Assembly: GCA_963835855.1 (NCBI GenBank)
Contig: CAWIHA010000036.1
Coordinates: 1-51,232 of the forward strand
DNA from: CAWIHA01 sp963835855
Lineage (GTDB): Bacteria; Acidobacteriota; Terriglobia; Bryobacterales; Bryobacteraceae
Length of the DNA: 51,232 nucleotides
Direction: 5' to 3'
Shown: positions 43,710 to 51,232 of the stretch, piece by piece
How positions within the stretch are numbered: the stretch's first letter is position 1
Layout: each line of letters starts with the position of its first letter
Notes under the pieces: model-generated
The model's input: only the letters and a program-made list of their open reading frames with translations
Databases searched by the model: none
What the model was told of the DNA's origin: nothing
Program-made: the position numbers and the translations under genes

Positions 43710-45014
43710 CTAACCGACTACTTCCAGAATCAGCTCGCGTTCCTCGGGCGGATGCGTGGAGATGCGGAAGGCGTCCTCGACGAGCTGAGCCGCTTCATCC
43801 AAACGATCTTCCCCTGTGTAGTACAAGCGGCACAGCACCGCGCCAGCCTCGACTTTTTCGCCGACTTTCACCTCGAGGATCACGCCTACGGCCGGATCGA
43901 TCACGTCTTCCTTGGCGTCGCGGCCCGCGCCGATCATCGCAGAGGCCAGTCCGATATCCTCCGCGGCGATGGCGCTTACAAAGCCGGCGCGCGGCGAAGG
44001 GATCTCGCGGGCGCCGCTTGCGTTTGGCAGCAGGTCGAACCGGTCGAGCACTTGTGGGTTGCCGCTCTGGGCCTCGATCACGTCCTTGAGCTTGCGGTAT
44101 CCGGAGCCGTCGAGAAGCTTTCTCTGGGCCACATCGCGCGCGTCTTCGATGGTCTCTGCGGCCTTGCCGAGGTGGATCATCCGCGCGGCGAGTTCCAGCG
44201 AAAGCCGCGTCAGGTCGTTGGGTCCGGCGCTCTGCAAGGTCTGCGATACTTCCATGATCTCGAGCGCGTTGCCGACGGCATAGCCAAGGGGCTGGCTCAT
44301 ATCGGTGATGAGCGCTTGCACCCGCTTGTCCAAGCGGCGGCCGATGCCGGCCATCATCTGCGCGAGCCGGCGCGCCTCCACCTGGCGTTTCATGAACGCG
44401 CCCGAGCCTACCTTCACATCGAGCACGACCCCATCCAGGCCCGCCGCCAGCTTTTTCGACATGATCGAAGAAGCGATCAGCGGGATGGATTCGACCGTGG
44501 CGGTCGCCTCGCGCAAGGCGTGCAACTTACCGTCCGCCGGAGCAACCTCAAGCGTCTGGCCGATGAAGGCGAGCTGATGCGCGGCGAGCTGCGCGCGGAA
44601 CTCGTCGATGTTCAGATCCGTGCGCAGGCCGGGAATCGATTCGAGCTTATCGAGCGTGCCACCCGTGTGCCCGAGGCCGCGGCCTGAGATCATCGGCACG
44701 ACCACGCCGGCGGCGGCCGCCAGCGGCGCCGCGATCAGGCTGGTTTTGTCGCCCACGCCTCCCGTGGAGTGCTTGTCCACCTTAACGCCGGGAATGGACG
44801 AGAGATCCACCGTTTCGCCGGAGCGAACCATGCAATCGGTCAGGGCGGTCACTTCGTGGTCCGACATGCCCGAGAAGCACACCGCCATTAAGAACGCCGC
44901 CATCTGGTAATCCGGGATTTCGCCCTGCGTATAACCTTCGATTAAGAGGGCGATTTCTTCCGCATTCAACTCCTCGCCCTCCCGCTTTCGGCGGATCAGG
45001 TCAACGATTCGCAT
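43710..45014 (-). CDS. Pyrimidine-nucleoside / thymidine phosphorylase
   Basis: 434 aa. 'LIRRKREGEELNAEEIALLI' opens the protein, the phosphate loop is 'VDKHSTGGVGDKTSLIAAPL', and the base/sugar site is 'SGRGLGHTGGTLDKLESIPG'. A C-terminal PYNP domain follows ('GVILEVKVGEKVEAGAVLCR'). It cleaves pyrimidine nucleosides to base and ribose- or deoxyribose-1-phosphate. The exact specificity (DeoA versus Pdp) is not decided from sequence. Confidence 0.94.
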   Translation of the reverse strand: MRIVDLIRRKREGEELNAEEIALLIEGYTQGEIPDYQMAAFLMAVCFSGMSDHEVTALTDCMVRSGETVDLSSIPGVKVDKHSTGGVGDKTSLIAAPLAAAAGVVVPMISGRGLGHTGGTLDKLESIPGLRTDLNIDEFRAQLAAHQLAFIGQTLEVAPADGKLHALREATATVESIPLIASSIMSKKLAAGLDGVVLDVKVGSGAFMKRQVEARRLAQMMAGIGRRLDKRVQALITDMSQPLGYAVGNALEIMEVSQTLQSAGPNDLTRLSLELAARMIHLGKAAETIEDARDVAQRKLLDGSGYRKLKDVIEAQSGNPQVLDRFDLLPNASGAREIPSPRAGFVSAIAAEDIGLASAMIGAGRDAKEDVIDPAVGVILEVKVGEKVEAGAVLCRLYYTGEDRLDEAAQLVEDAFRISTHPPEERELILEVVG

Positions 45015-45100
45015 TTAGACCCTTAAGCCTACCATCATAACGGAGCACAAGTAAAGGTTTCTTGGGCAATTCCAACAGCTTACCGGGAGTGCTCAACGCC

Positions 45101-45907
45101 TCATGTGACTTCCGGCAGCCGCACCCGGAACTTGCCAGCAAAGATCTCATCGAACAAGCCGAGAATCTGATCGTGCAGGCGGCCGTTGTCGGCCAGGACG
45201 TGCGGGCCCTGGAGCAACGCCGCGCCGCCGCGCATATCGGAGATCTTACCTCCGGCCTCGGTTATGAGCAGCAGCCCCGCGGCCATATCCCACGGCTTCA
45301 GGCCAAATTCCCAAAATGCGTCCAGCCGGCCGCTGGCGACGTACGCCAGGTCGAGCGCGGCCGAGCCGGCGCGCCGCACGCCATGGGTGAGCATCGAAAC
45401 CTGATAGAAAAAATGAACATTGACATTCCGGTGGCGCTTGCGGCTGGGGAACCCGGTGCCCAGCAAGGCATCGTCTAGGCGCTCGACGCTCGAAACCCGA
45501 ATCGGCCGGCCGTTGAGATGTGCGCCTGAGCCGCGCTCGGCCGAGAACATCTCGTCCCGGATCGGGTCGAAGATGCAGCCGGCCACCAGCTCGCCCGCGC
45601 GCTCCAAGGCAAGGGTCACGTTGAACATTGGAAAGCCGTGAGCGAAGTTGGTGGTGCCATCGAGCGGATCGACGTACCAGCGGTATTGGGAGGAGCTCTC
45701 GTGCCCTCCGCCCTCTTCGGCCACGATGGCGTGAGAAGGAAAGTGCGACCGCAGCCGCTCGACCACAAGCTTTTCCGAAGCGCGGTCGGCTTCGGTCACC
45801 AGGTCGAATTCCCCTTTCAGCTCAAAACCGATGCGCTGCTCGAAGTACCGGGCCAATACCGCCCCGGCTTCGCGCGCGATCTCCATGCTGGTTTCAAGGT
45901 AAGGCAT
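45101..45907 (-). CDS. suhB: Inositol monophosphatase family protein
   Basis: 268 aa. Metal and substrate motifs: 'ATMEI'-like N-terminal helix ('LETSMEIAREAGAVLARYFE'), 'IVAEEGGGHE', 'WYVDPLDGTTNFAHGFPMFN' and 'PWDMAAGLLLITEAGGKISD', all lithium-sensitive phosphatase signatures. SuhB-like enzymes hydrolyse inositol phosphates, and some also affect rRNA synthesis. Length is normal. Confidence 0.93.
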   Translation of the reverse strand: MPYLETSMEIAREAGAVLARYFEQRIGFELKGEFDLVTEADRASEKLVVERLRSHFPSHAIVAEEGGGHESSSQYRWYVDPLDGTTNFAHGFPMFNVTLALERAGELVAGCIFDPIRDEMFSAERGSGAHLNGRPIRVSSVERLDDALLGTGFPSRKRHRNVNVHFFYQVSMLTHGVRRAGSAALDLAYVASGRLDAFWEFGLKPWDMAAGLLLITEAGGKISDMRGGAALLQGPHVLADNGRLHDQILGLFDEIFAGKFRVRLPEVT

Positions 45908-45963
45908 AGGATGCCCGTGCCCGATCCTGTTATGGGTAGCCGCACGGGACGGCAGCCGCGCGA

Positions 45964-46287
45964 CTACTCCTCCCGGATGTACTTGATTTCGTGTTTATAG
46001 ATGAATAGGTTCGGCGCATCGTCACGGGTGAGGCGGATGAAGGAGAGATCGTAGTACTCGATCGTGCCCGCGACTTCGGAGTTGTCCCGCAACTTGATCC
46101 GGACCGGGATTTCGTTGTCGATGAGGTGCTTCAGATACCGGACCTCCTCGTAGGTCTGCTCTGGTGCGCGGGTCTTGGCACCCTCCCTCTGGTGCGGGCC
46201 GCCCCCGCCTGGACGGCCGCCTCCACCCGATGGCTTCCTGTTGCTCATACCGTCATTGCTTTTTGAGTTCATGCCGTTCACGCGCAC
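45964..46287 (-). CDS. hfq: Hfq-like RNA chaperone with Gly-rich N-terminal extension
   Basis: 107 aa. The Sm fold is at residues about 45-107: 'RYLKHLIDNEIPVRIKLRDN' (Sm1), and Sm2 is represented by 'NLFIYKHEIKYIREE', where the Y-K-H triad of Hfq is kept. Residues 14-40 form an Arg/Gly-rich tail ('RKPSGGGGRPGGGG') at the N-terminus; in E. coli the flexible tail is at the other end. It should bind small RNAs and mRNAs as a hexamer. GTG 46287 has ggagag upstream; ATG 46272 is possible. Confidence 0.82.
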   Translation of the reverse strand: MRVNGMNSKSNDGMSNRKPSGGGGRPGGGGPHQREGAKTRAPEQTYEEVRYLKHLIDNEIPVRIKLRDNSEVAGTIEYYDLSFIRLTRDDAPNLFIYKHEIKYIREE

Positions 46288-46352
46288 TCTCCAGGAGACG
46301 CAATTCGATCCCCGCCTTCGGAATTACGGCTGCACCACTGCGCCGCGAGTGG

Positions 46353-47369
46353 CTAGCGCCGCACCGGCGTCCACCCCTTGGCCGGCTCAGACTCCCCATA
46401 ATATCCGCTCCGGGCGGAAACCCGCAAACCGCCCCGCTTCACCTTCACCTCGGTACGGTGGAACGGGTCCTTGGCGGGCGGCACATTCTTGGGGTAGTAG
46501 GCGAGCAGGTATTGGGTGCGCAGGTCATGGAGGATCTCCGAGAACGCGGCGTCAAGCTGCTCGCCCAGCGCCGGCGCGAAGACGCGTCCGCCGGTCCGCT
46601 GTGCCATAGTTGCCAGCGCATGTTCGCCGCCGATGTTGCGACCCGCGTCGTTTTCAATCGGCACGACGAGCACCGGGTAAACCACGGCATCGGCCATCTG
46701 CGCCGCTTCGAGCGCCTGCTGGAAGTTCTTACTGCTCGTGGTATCGCCGCCGTCGGTGACGACCACGATCACATGGCGGCCATCTCGTCCCTCCAGCCGG
46801 TTCGAAGCCAGATAAAGCGAGTCGTAGAGGCTGGTGCCGCCCTCGGACTTGAGTCCTTTGAGCGATTTTTCCAGCAGGTCCATCCGGCGCGTGAATCCCG
46901 CGAGCAGCGTCGTTTCCCAGTTGAAGGCGAAGAGCGCCGCGGCATCTTGCGGGTTGCCCTCCTTGAAGAGCGCATCCAGAAAGCGGTTCACGGATTCTAT
47001 TTCGTAAGCGAGGGCGATGCCGGTCGAGCCGCTGATGTCGATCATGAGCGCGATCGAAAGCGGCTGCCCGGTGTGGTGCTCGAATACGGCTAGCTCCTGC
47101 GGCACGCCGTTGTCGAGCACCTGAAAATCGGCTTTGTTCAGATCGCCGATCGGCGACCCATGCGCGTCCTTGATAGTTACCAGGATGCGCACCAGCTTCA
47201 CCTCGACGCGAAAGGTGGGCTCCCCAGGGGACGGCGATTGACCGTTTTCTGGTTCTGCCACCTCTGCCTCTGGGCCGAAGGCCCCAAGCTGGAGCGATCC
47301 GCGCTCTTGGGCCGGGAGCGCCGCGCCCGCAATCAGCAGCGCCACGATGGGAAGCCGCCGTACCCTCAT
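46353..47369 (-). CDS. VWFA-domain secreted protein (acidobacterial type)
   Basis: 338 aa. Signal peptide 'RVRRLPIVALLIAGAALPAQ'. An N-terminal beta segment reads 'EVKLVRILVTIKDAHGSPIG', and then comes a VWA domain with MIDAS 'IALMIDISGSTGIA', Thr in 'GGTSLYDSLYLA' and Asp in 'VVVTDGGDTTS'. This pattern matches the VWFA-related family frequent in Acidobacteria (TIGR03436). Function unknown. Its start overlaps the stop of the MoaD-MoaE gene (ATGA). Confidence 0.87.
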   Translation of the reverse strand: MRVRRLPIVALLIAGAALPAQERGSLQLGAFGPEAEVAEPENGQSPSPGEPTFRVEVKLVRILVTIKDAHGSPIGDLNKADFQVLDNGVPQELAVFEHHTGQPLSIALMIDISGSTGIALAYEIESVNRFLDALFKEGNPQDAAALFAFNWETTLLAGFTRRMDLLEKSLKGLKSEGGTSLYDSLYLASNRLEGRDGRHVIVVVTDGGDTTSSKNFQQALEAAQMADAVVYPVLVVPIENDAGRNIGGEHALATMAQRTGGRVFAPALGEQLDAAFSEILHDLRTQYLLAYYPKNVPPAKDPFHRTEVKVKRGGLRVSARSGYYGESEPAKGWTPVRR

Positions 47370-48082
47370 CGCCCAATCACCGAGTCGTCCCATTGCCCTT
47401 CCACCCAGACCTCGCCATCGGCGAAGCGCTCTTTTTTCCAGATGGGAACGGTGCGCTTGAGGCGGTCGATACCTTCGAGCGCCGCTTCGAACGCCGCCTT
47501 GCGATGCGGCGCGGCCACCAGCACTGCGACGCTCGTCTCCCCGATCCCGATGCGCCCCAGCCGGTGCACCATCGCGATGCGCCCCACCGCGTGCGCCCGC
47601 GCGATCTCGCAGCCGATCTGCGCCATGACCTGAACGGCCATCGGCTCATAGCACTCATAGTCGAGGCAGAGCGTTTGGCGGCCGTTGCTGTTGTTGCGCG
47701 CCACGCCCTCGAAGATCACCAGCGCGCCGTCCTCGCCTCGGAGCAGCCTTGTAGCCAGCTCGCGCGTCCCGATCGGCTCGTGTGTGAGCGCGAAGAAGTG
47801 CCCGCCCGGTTCCTGGATCTCGTGTGCGTAGCGCGAGGCGCCGCCGCTCACCGGGGGCAGAAACGCCACTTCGTCGCCGTCACCGAGCGCCGCCTCGCCG
47901 CTCGCGAACTGGCGGTTGCGCGCGAAAGCGATGCTGCGCTTCATCCCGCCCAGGCGCGGGAACTCGGCTGCGTAACGGGCAAAGACGCTATCTAAGCGCG
48001 TGCCCGGCTCGAGCTCGAGCTGATCCTCGGCCCGGCCGACCACGTCCTTCAATACCCCGAAAAACAGAACTCTAACGCGCAC
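47366..48082 (-). CDS. MoaD-MoaE fusion, molybdopterin synthase
   Basis: 238 aa from a GTG. Residues 1-81 are a complete MoaD ubiquitin-like domain ending in 'EVAFLPPVSGG', and from about residue 95 a complete MoaE domain follows ('GALVIFEGVARNNSNGR', 'DYECYEPMA', 'HRLGRIGIGETSVAVLVAAPHR', 'VPIWKKE'). The Gly-Gly that must carry the thiocarboxylate is internal, so cleavage after Gly81 is expected, as known for MoaX-type fusions. Coupled to the VWA gene. Confidence 0.9.
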   Translation of the reverse strand: MRVRVLFFGVLKDVVGRAEDQLELEPGTRLDSVFARYAAEFPRLGGMKRSIAFARNRQFASGEAALGDGDEVAFLPPVSGGASRYAHEIQEPGGHFFALTHEPIGTRELATRLLRGEDGALVIFEGVARNNSNGRQTLCLDYECYEPMAVQVMAQIGCEIARAHAVGRIAMVHRLGRIGIGETSVAVLVAAPHRKAAFEAALEGIDRLKRTVPIWKKERFADGEVWVEGQWDDSVIGR

Positions 48083-48201
48083 TGGACGGCTGCCTTCCCG
48101 ACTGTTCGCTGCACCGCTCGACCGGCATACCTTCTAACGTATCAGACGGCGTGGTGTGATTCGCGGTTACGCGCCTCCGCCGCCCGCTATAATCCGTATC
48201 A

Positions 48202-48624
48202 ATGCACACGCACGAAGCACGGCTGCGCGTACGTTACGCCGAGACCGATCAGATGGGCGTGGTCTACTACGCCAATTACTTGGTTTGGATGGAAGTGGGC
48301 CGGGTCGAGTATTGCAAGTCGATCGGCTTCAACTACCGCGACATGGAAGGGGAGGACGGCGTGTTGCTCGCGGTCGTCGAAGCGCATTGCCGTTACCTGC
48401 AACCGGCGCGGTTCGAGGATGAAATCGTCGTGAAGACTTGGATCGAAGAGGCCACCAAGCGCAGCGTGCGGTTTGGATATGAGATGCGGCGCGCGGCGGA
48501 CGGCCGCGTCCTTGCGACCGGCGAAACCAAACACCTCTTCTGCGGCCGCGACCTCCGGCCCACGCGCCTGCCGCGGAAATATTACGCTCAGTTCGGCGTC
48601 GCTGCGCCCGAGCCGGCAGCCTGA
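48202..48624 (+). CDS. Acyl-CoA thioesterase, YbgC/4HBT type
   Basis: 140 aa hot-dog fold. The signature 'RVRYAETDQMGVVYYANYLVW' has the catalytic Asp and the family motif, followed by 'YLQPARFEDEIVVKTWIEEA'. It hydrolyses short-chain or aromatic acyl-CoA. Usually linked to tol-pal genes, which are absent here. A short cytoplasmic protein of normal length. Confidence 0.92.
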   Translation: MHTHEARLRVRYAETDQMGVVYYANYLVWMEVGRVEYCKSIGFNYRDMEGEDGVLLAVVEAHCRYLQPARFEDEIVVKTWIEEATKRSVRFGYEMRRAADGRVLATGETKHLFCGRDLRPTRLPRKYYAQFGVAAPEPAA

Positions 48625-48686
48625 TCCAGCCCCTTTGCGGAACCGGGGCGCGCGCCGCAAGCCGCTACAATAGAAGCAACTGGGCT

Positions 48687-49139
48687 ATGCGCATCGCGAT
48701 TGCCGCCGATCACGCGGGTTTTCTCTTGAAACAGGATCTGGCAAACGAGTTGAAGGGCGCAGGACACGGGGTCCTCGATCTCGGCACGTTCAGCACGGAG
48801 CCGGTGGACTATCCGGATTACGCGGCCGCGGTGGCTCGGGCGATTACCGGCCGGCGCGCCGACCGGGGCATTCTCATCTGCGGCAGCGGCGTGGGAGCGT
48901 CGGTCGCGGCGAACAAGTTCCCTGGCATCCGGGCGGGCCTTTGCCACGATTGCTACTCGGCGCATCAGGGCGTGGAGCATGACGACATGAATGTGCTGGT
49001 GCTGGGCGCCCGCGTCATCGCCGGCGAGTTGGCGCGCGAGCTGGTGGCGAGGTTCCTTGCGGCGAACTTCTCGGGCGAGGAGCGGCATCGCCGCCGCCTG
49101 GAGAAGGTGAAGGAATTCGAGGCGCATCCCCTTGGCTGA
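48687..49139 (+). CDS. rpiB: Ribose-5-phosphate isomerase B
   Basis: 150 aa. 'RIAIAADHAGFLLKQDL', 'PVDYPDYAAAVA', 'ILICGSGVGASVAANKFPGI' and 'AGLCHDCYSAHQGVEHDDMN' are the RpiB/LacAB blocks. It interconverts ribose-5-P and ribulose-5-P. Its stop overlaps the HAD gene, and zwf follows, making a small pentose-phosphate unit. Confidence 0.95.
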   Translation: MRIAIAADHAGFLLKQDLANELKGAGHGVLDLGTFSTEPVDYPDYAAAVARAITGRRADRGILICGSGVGASVAANKFPGIRAGLCHDCYSAHQGVEHDDMNVLVLGARVIAGELARELVARFLAANFSGEERHRRRLEKVKEFEAHPLG

Positions 49140-49752
49140 AGTCACAACGCTCTTCTTCGATGTCGGCGGTGTGCTGCTGACCAACGCCTGGGACCACGCC
49201 GAACGCCGCCGCGCGGCGGATCACTTTCATCTCGACTGGGAGGACTTTGAGGCGCGGCACGAAGAGGTCGTCGCGGCGTTCGAGACACGGCAGATGACGC
49301 TCGCGGAGTATCTGTACCAGACCGTCTTCCACTACCCGCGCCCCTTTACGAAGGACGACTTCCGGAAATTTATGTTCGCCCAATCGCAGGCCTGCCGGAG
49401 AGCGTTGCGCGTGGCCGAAGAGCTGGCCTGCACGAAACGATATCTGATGGGCACAATCAACAACGAGTCGCTCGAGCTGAACCTCCACCGCATCCGGCAA
49501 TTCGGGCTGTGCAATTTCTTCAGCGTGTTTTGCAGCTCGTGCTTTCTCGGTGTGCGGAAGCCGGGCCGTGCAATCTACTCATTGGCGCTTGACATCACCG
49601 GGCGCAACGGCTCCGAATGCATTTACATCGACGACCGCCCGGAAAATCTCGAGTGCCCGCGCGCTCTGGGCATGCGGGTCATCCAGTACGAATCGCCCGC
49701 GCAGCTGCGAGAGGAGCTGGGGCGCTGCGGCGTAGGAATAGGAACCGGCTGA
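49132..49752 (+). CDS. HAD-superfamily hydrolase
   Basis: 206 aa. The nucleophile Asp is in 'TLFFDVGGVLLTNAW' (motif I D-V-G-G-V; the second Asp is Gly, as in many HAD-IA proteins). 'LMGTINNESLELNLH' is the Thr/Ser region, Lys is in 'GVRKPGRAIYSLAL', and 'IYIDDRPENLECPRALGM' is motif IV. Phosphatase activity on a small sugar phosphate is plausible given rpiB and zwf on either side. Starts with TTG 49132, overlapping rpiB by 8 nt. Confidence 0.88.
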   Translation: MAEVTTLFFDVGGVLLTNAWDHAERRRAADHFHLDWEDFEARHEEVVAAFETRQMTLAEYLYQTVFHYPRPFTKDDFRKFMFAQSQACRRALRVAEELACTKRYLMGTINNESLELNLHRIRQFGLCNFFSVFCSSCFLGVRKPGRAIYSLALDITGRNGSECIYIDDRPENLECPRALGMRVIQYESPAQLREELGRCGVGIGTG

Positions 49753-49756
49753 CACC

Positions 49757-51190
49757 ATGGAAACCGAATCCCATATCTTTGTTGTCTTGGGCGGGACGGG
49801 CGATTTGATGCGGCGCAAGCTGCTGCCCGCTCTCTTTCACGTCTTCACGGAACATTCCACCGGAGAGCGCTCGGTGATTCTCGCGGCCGGAATCGAGACC
49901 AACCTGAACGACGAGAGCTACCGCACGCTCGCCGCCGATGTCCTGATGAAAGACGGCGCCGCCGATGCTGCCGCCGTCGAAGCCTGGTGCGGCCGTTACC
50001 TGCACTATCAGCCGATCGGGCGCGGAGAGGCGAGCGATTACCAGGCGCTCGCGGCCCGCATTGCCGCGCTCGAGCAAGCCAGCGGCGGGTTGCCGGGGAA
50101 CCGCGTGTTTTACCTGGCGCTGCCGCCGGCGGTGTTCCAACCGGCCATCAAGGGCCTGGGCGGGGCCGGATTGAACCGCAGCCCGGGCTGGGCGCGCCTG
50201 GTGATCGAAAAGCCCTTTGGCCGCGACCTCGCCTCGGCCTGCGAGCTCAACCGCACTCTGCACGCCTGGTTCGACGAATCGCAGATCTATCGCATCGACC
50301 ATTACCTCGGCAAGGAGACCGTGCAGAACCTGCTGGTCTTCCGGTTCGCCAACGCGTTGTTCGAGTCACTGTGGAACCGCGACCGTATCCAGCGGGTCGA
50401 GATCCTGGTGGCCGAATCGCTCGGCGTCGAGCACCGCGCGGCTTATTACGAAAAGGCGGGCGCCGTGCGCGACATGATTCAGAACCATCTCACCCAGCTT
50501 CTTACCATCACGGCGATGGAACTGCCGGCCTCGTTCGACTCGGAGGCGATCCGGTACGAGAAAGCGAAAGTGCTCGAAGCGGTGCAGCCGATCCGGCCCG
50601 AGGACGTCGTGTTCGGCCAGTACTCGCGCGGCACGATCGGCGGCGAGGAGGCGCCGGGCTACCGCGAAGAACCCGGCGTGGCCCCGGATTCTCAGGCCGA
50701 AACGTTTGCCGCCCTGCGGCTCCGCATCGAGAACTGGCGCTGGTACGGCGTGCCCTTTTATTTGCGCACCGGCAAGAGGCTGGCCCGGCGGCTGAGCCAG
50801 GTCATCGTCACGTTTCGGGCGCCGCCGCCCTCGATTTTCAAGCCGCTGTGCAACGATTGCATTCACTCGAACGTGCTCGTAATCACGATCCAACCCGACG
50901 AAGGATTCGACCTCGATTTCGAAGTGAAGGCGCCAGGACCGGGGATCGCGGTGAACACCGAGCGGCTGCATTTCCGTTATGCCGAATCGTTCGCGCCGCT
51001 GGCGCCGGCGTATCACACTCTGCTGGCCGATATCCTGACGGGCGACCAGACGTTGTTCGTCAGCTCGCGCTGGGCCGAGGCATCCTGGGCGCTTTACACG
51101 CCGCTCCTCGAGCGCCGCCCGCCGGTGGAGTTCTACGCGGCGGGCACTTGGGGCCCGGTATCGGCGGACAGGTTGGTGCAGGCCGGCTAA
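49757..51190 (+). CDS. zwf: Glucose-6-phosphate dehydrogenase
   Basis: 477 aa. Nucleotide-binding 'IFVVLGGTGDLMRRKLLPAL', active site 'YRIDHYLGKETVQNLLVFRF' (catalytic His region) and 'VIEKPFGRDLASACELNRTL'. First step of the oxidative pentose phosphate pathway, supplying NADPH. It starts 5 bp after the HAD stop, and no later gene is seen before the window ends. Confidence 0.97.
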   Translation: METESHIFVVLGGTGDLMRRKLLPALFHVFTEHSTGERSVILAAGIETNLNDESYRTLAADVLMKDGAADAAAVEAWCGRYLHYQPIGRGEASDYQALAARIAALEQASGGLPGNRVFYLALPPAVFQPAIKGLGGAGLNRSPGWARLVIEKPFGRDLASACELNRTLHAWFDESQIYRIDHYLGKETVQNLLVFRFANALFESLWNRDRIQRVEILVAESLGVEHRAAYYEKAGAVRDMIQNHLTQLLTITAMELPASFDSEAIRYEKAKVLEAVQPIRPEDVVFGQYSRGTIGGEEAPGYREEPGVAPDSQAETFAALRLRIENWRWYGVPFYLRTGKRLARRLSQVIVTFRAPPPSIFKPLCNDCIHSNVLVITIQPDEGFDLDFEVKAPGPGIAVNTERLHFRYAESFAPLAPAYHTLLADILTGDQTLFVSSRWAEASWALYTPLLERRPPVEFYAAGTWGPVSADRLVQAG

Positions 51191-51232
51191 ACCGCATGTC
51201 AACTGGACCAGCTCCAGCCAGCGGTGGGTTTC

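Overview
GC-rich chromosomal DNA, most likely from an Acidobacteriota bacterium of the Solibacter/Bryobacter type. This assignment is an inference from gene content. The clues are an acidobacterial-type VWFA protein, an Oar-like 'LLQTE..S' signature, a cdaA-cdaR-glmM operon, a MoaD-MoaE fusion and an unusual Hfq. No 16S gene or other decisive marker is present.

0-9.4 kb is the accessory part. An IS110-family element lies against a truncated duplicate of the end of a peptide-maturation operon. The intact operon follows, mostly with ATGA/GTGA stop-start overlaps: uncharacterised nucleotidyltransferase, PqqD-like leader-binding protein (lasso B1 type), transglutaminase-fold leader peptidase (lasso B2 type), HprK-like kinase, SAM methyltransferase, then five tandem precursor genes of 47-51 codons. 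The precursors carry a full lasso-type leader motif (Y-x2-P-x-V-x3-G-x5-T) but only 5-9 residues after the expected cleavage point, and no lasso cyclase gene is visible. This is the best candidate for an undescribed system in the window. Two frameshifted genes follow, a diphthine-ammonia-ligase-like gene and a DUF4010/MgtC-like membrane protein.

9.4-14.5 kb holds a secreted protein, a radical SAM protein divergent from two glycosyltransferase-like genes of the arsenosugar-associated families, and a GrdB/PrdB-like selenoprotein. The selenoprotein has an in-frame TGA followed 10 nt later by a seven-pair hairpin with loop GGUCG, a good bacterial SECIS. A tRNA-Asn and a small membrane protein follow.

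14.5-21.5 kb is a cofactor/translation operon: valS, nadC (with one apparent frameshift), birA, coaX, a coiled-coil hypothetical and a secreted TPR-like protein. 21.6-32.9 kb holds mixed housekeeping and envelope genes: an isolated nuoI, a redoxin, a STAS protein, an OmpR-type regulator, a pentapeptide-repeat protein, a DUF1624 membrane protein, a LolA-like protein, an aldo/keto reductase, a DUF4139 protein with an Oar-like insert, YjbQ and a Tat-exported dipeptidase.

33-40 kb carries cdaA-cdaR-glmM (c-di-AMP and cell-wall precursor), an ABC-ATPase relic, a patatin, and sucC-sucD-ndk. 40-51 kb carries trpD, pgl, a quinone-oxidoreductase-like gene, a pyrimidine nucleoside phosphorylase, suhB, hfq, a VWA protein with a MoaD-MoaE fusion, a YbgC-type thioesterase, rpiB, a HAD hydrolase and zwf. 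zwf, pgl and rpiB supply pentose-phosphate steps. Three separate single-base frameshifts (near 7040, 9160 and 17384) mean that assembly errors must be considered before calling those genes dead.
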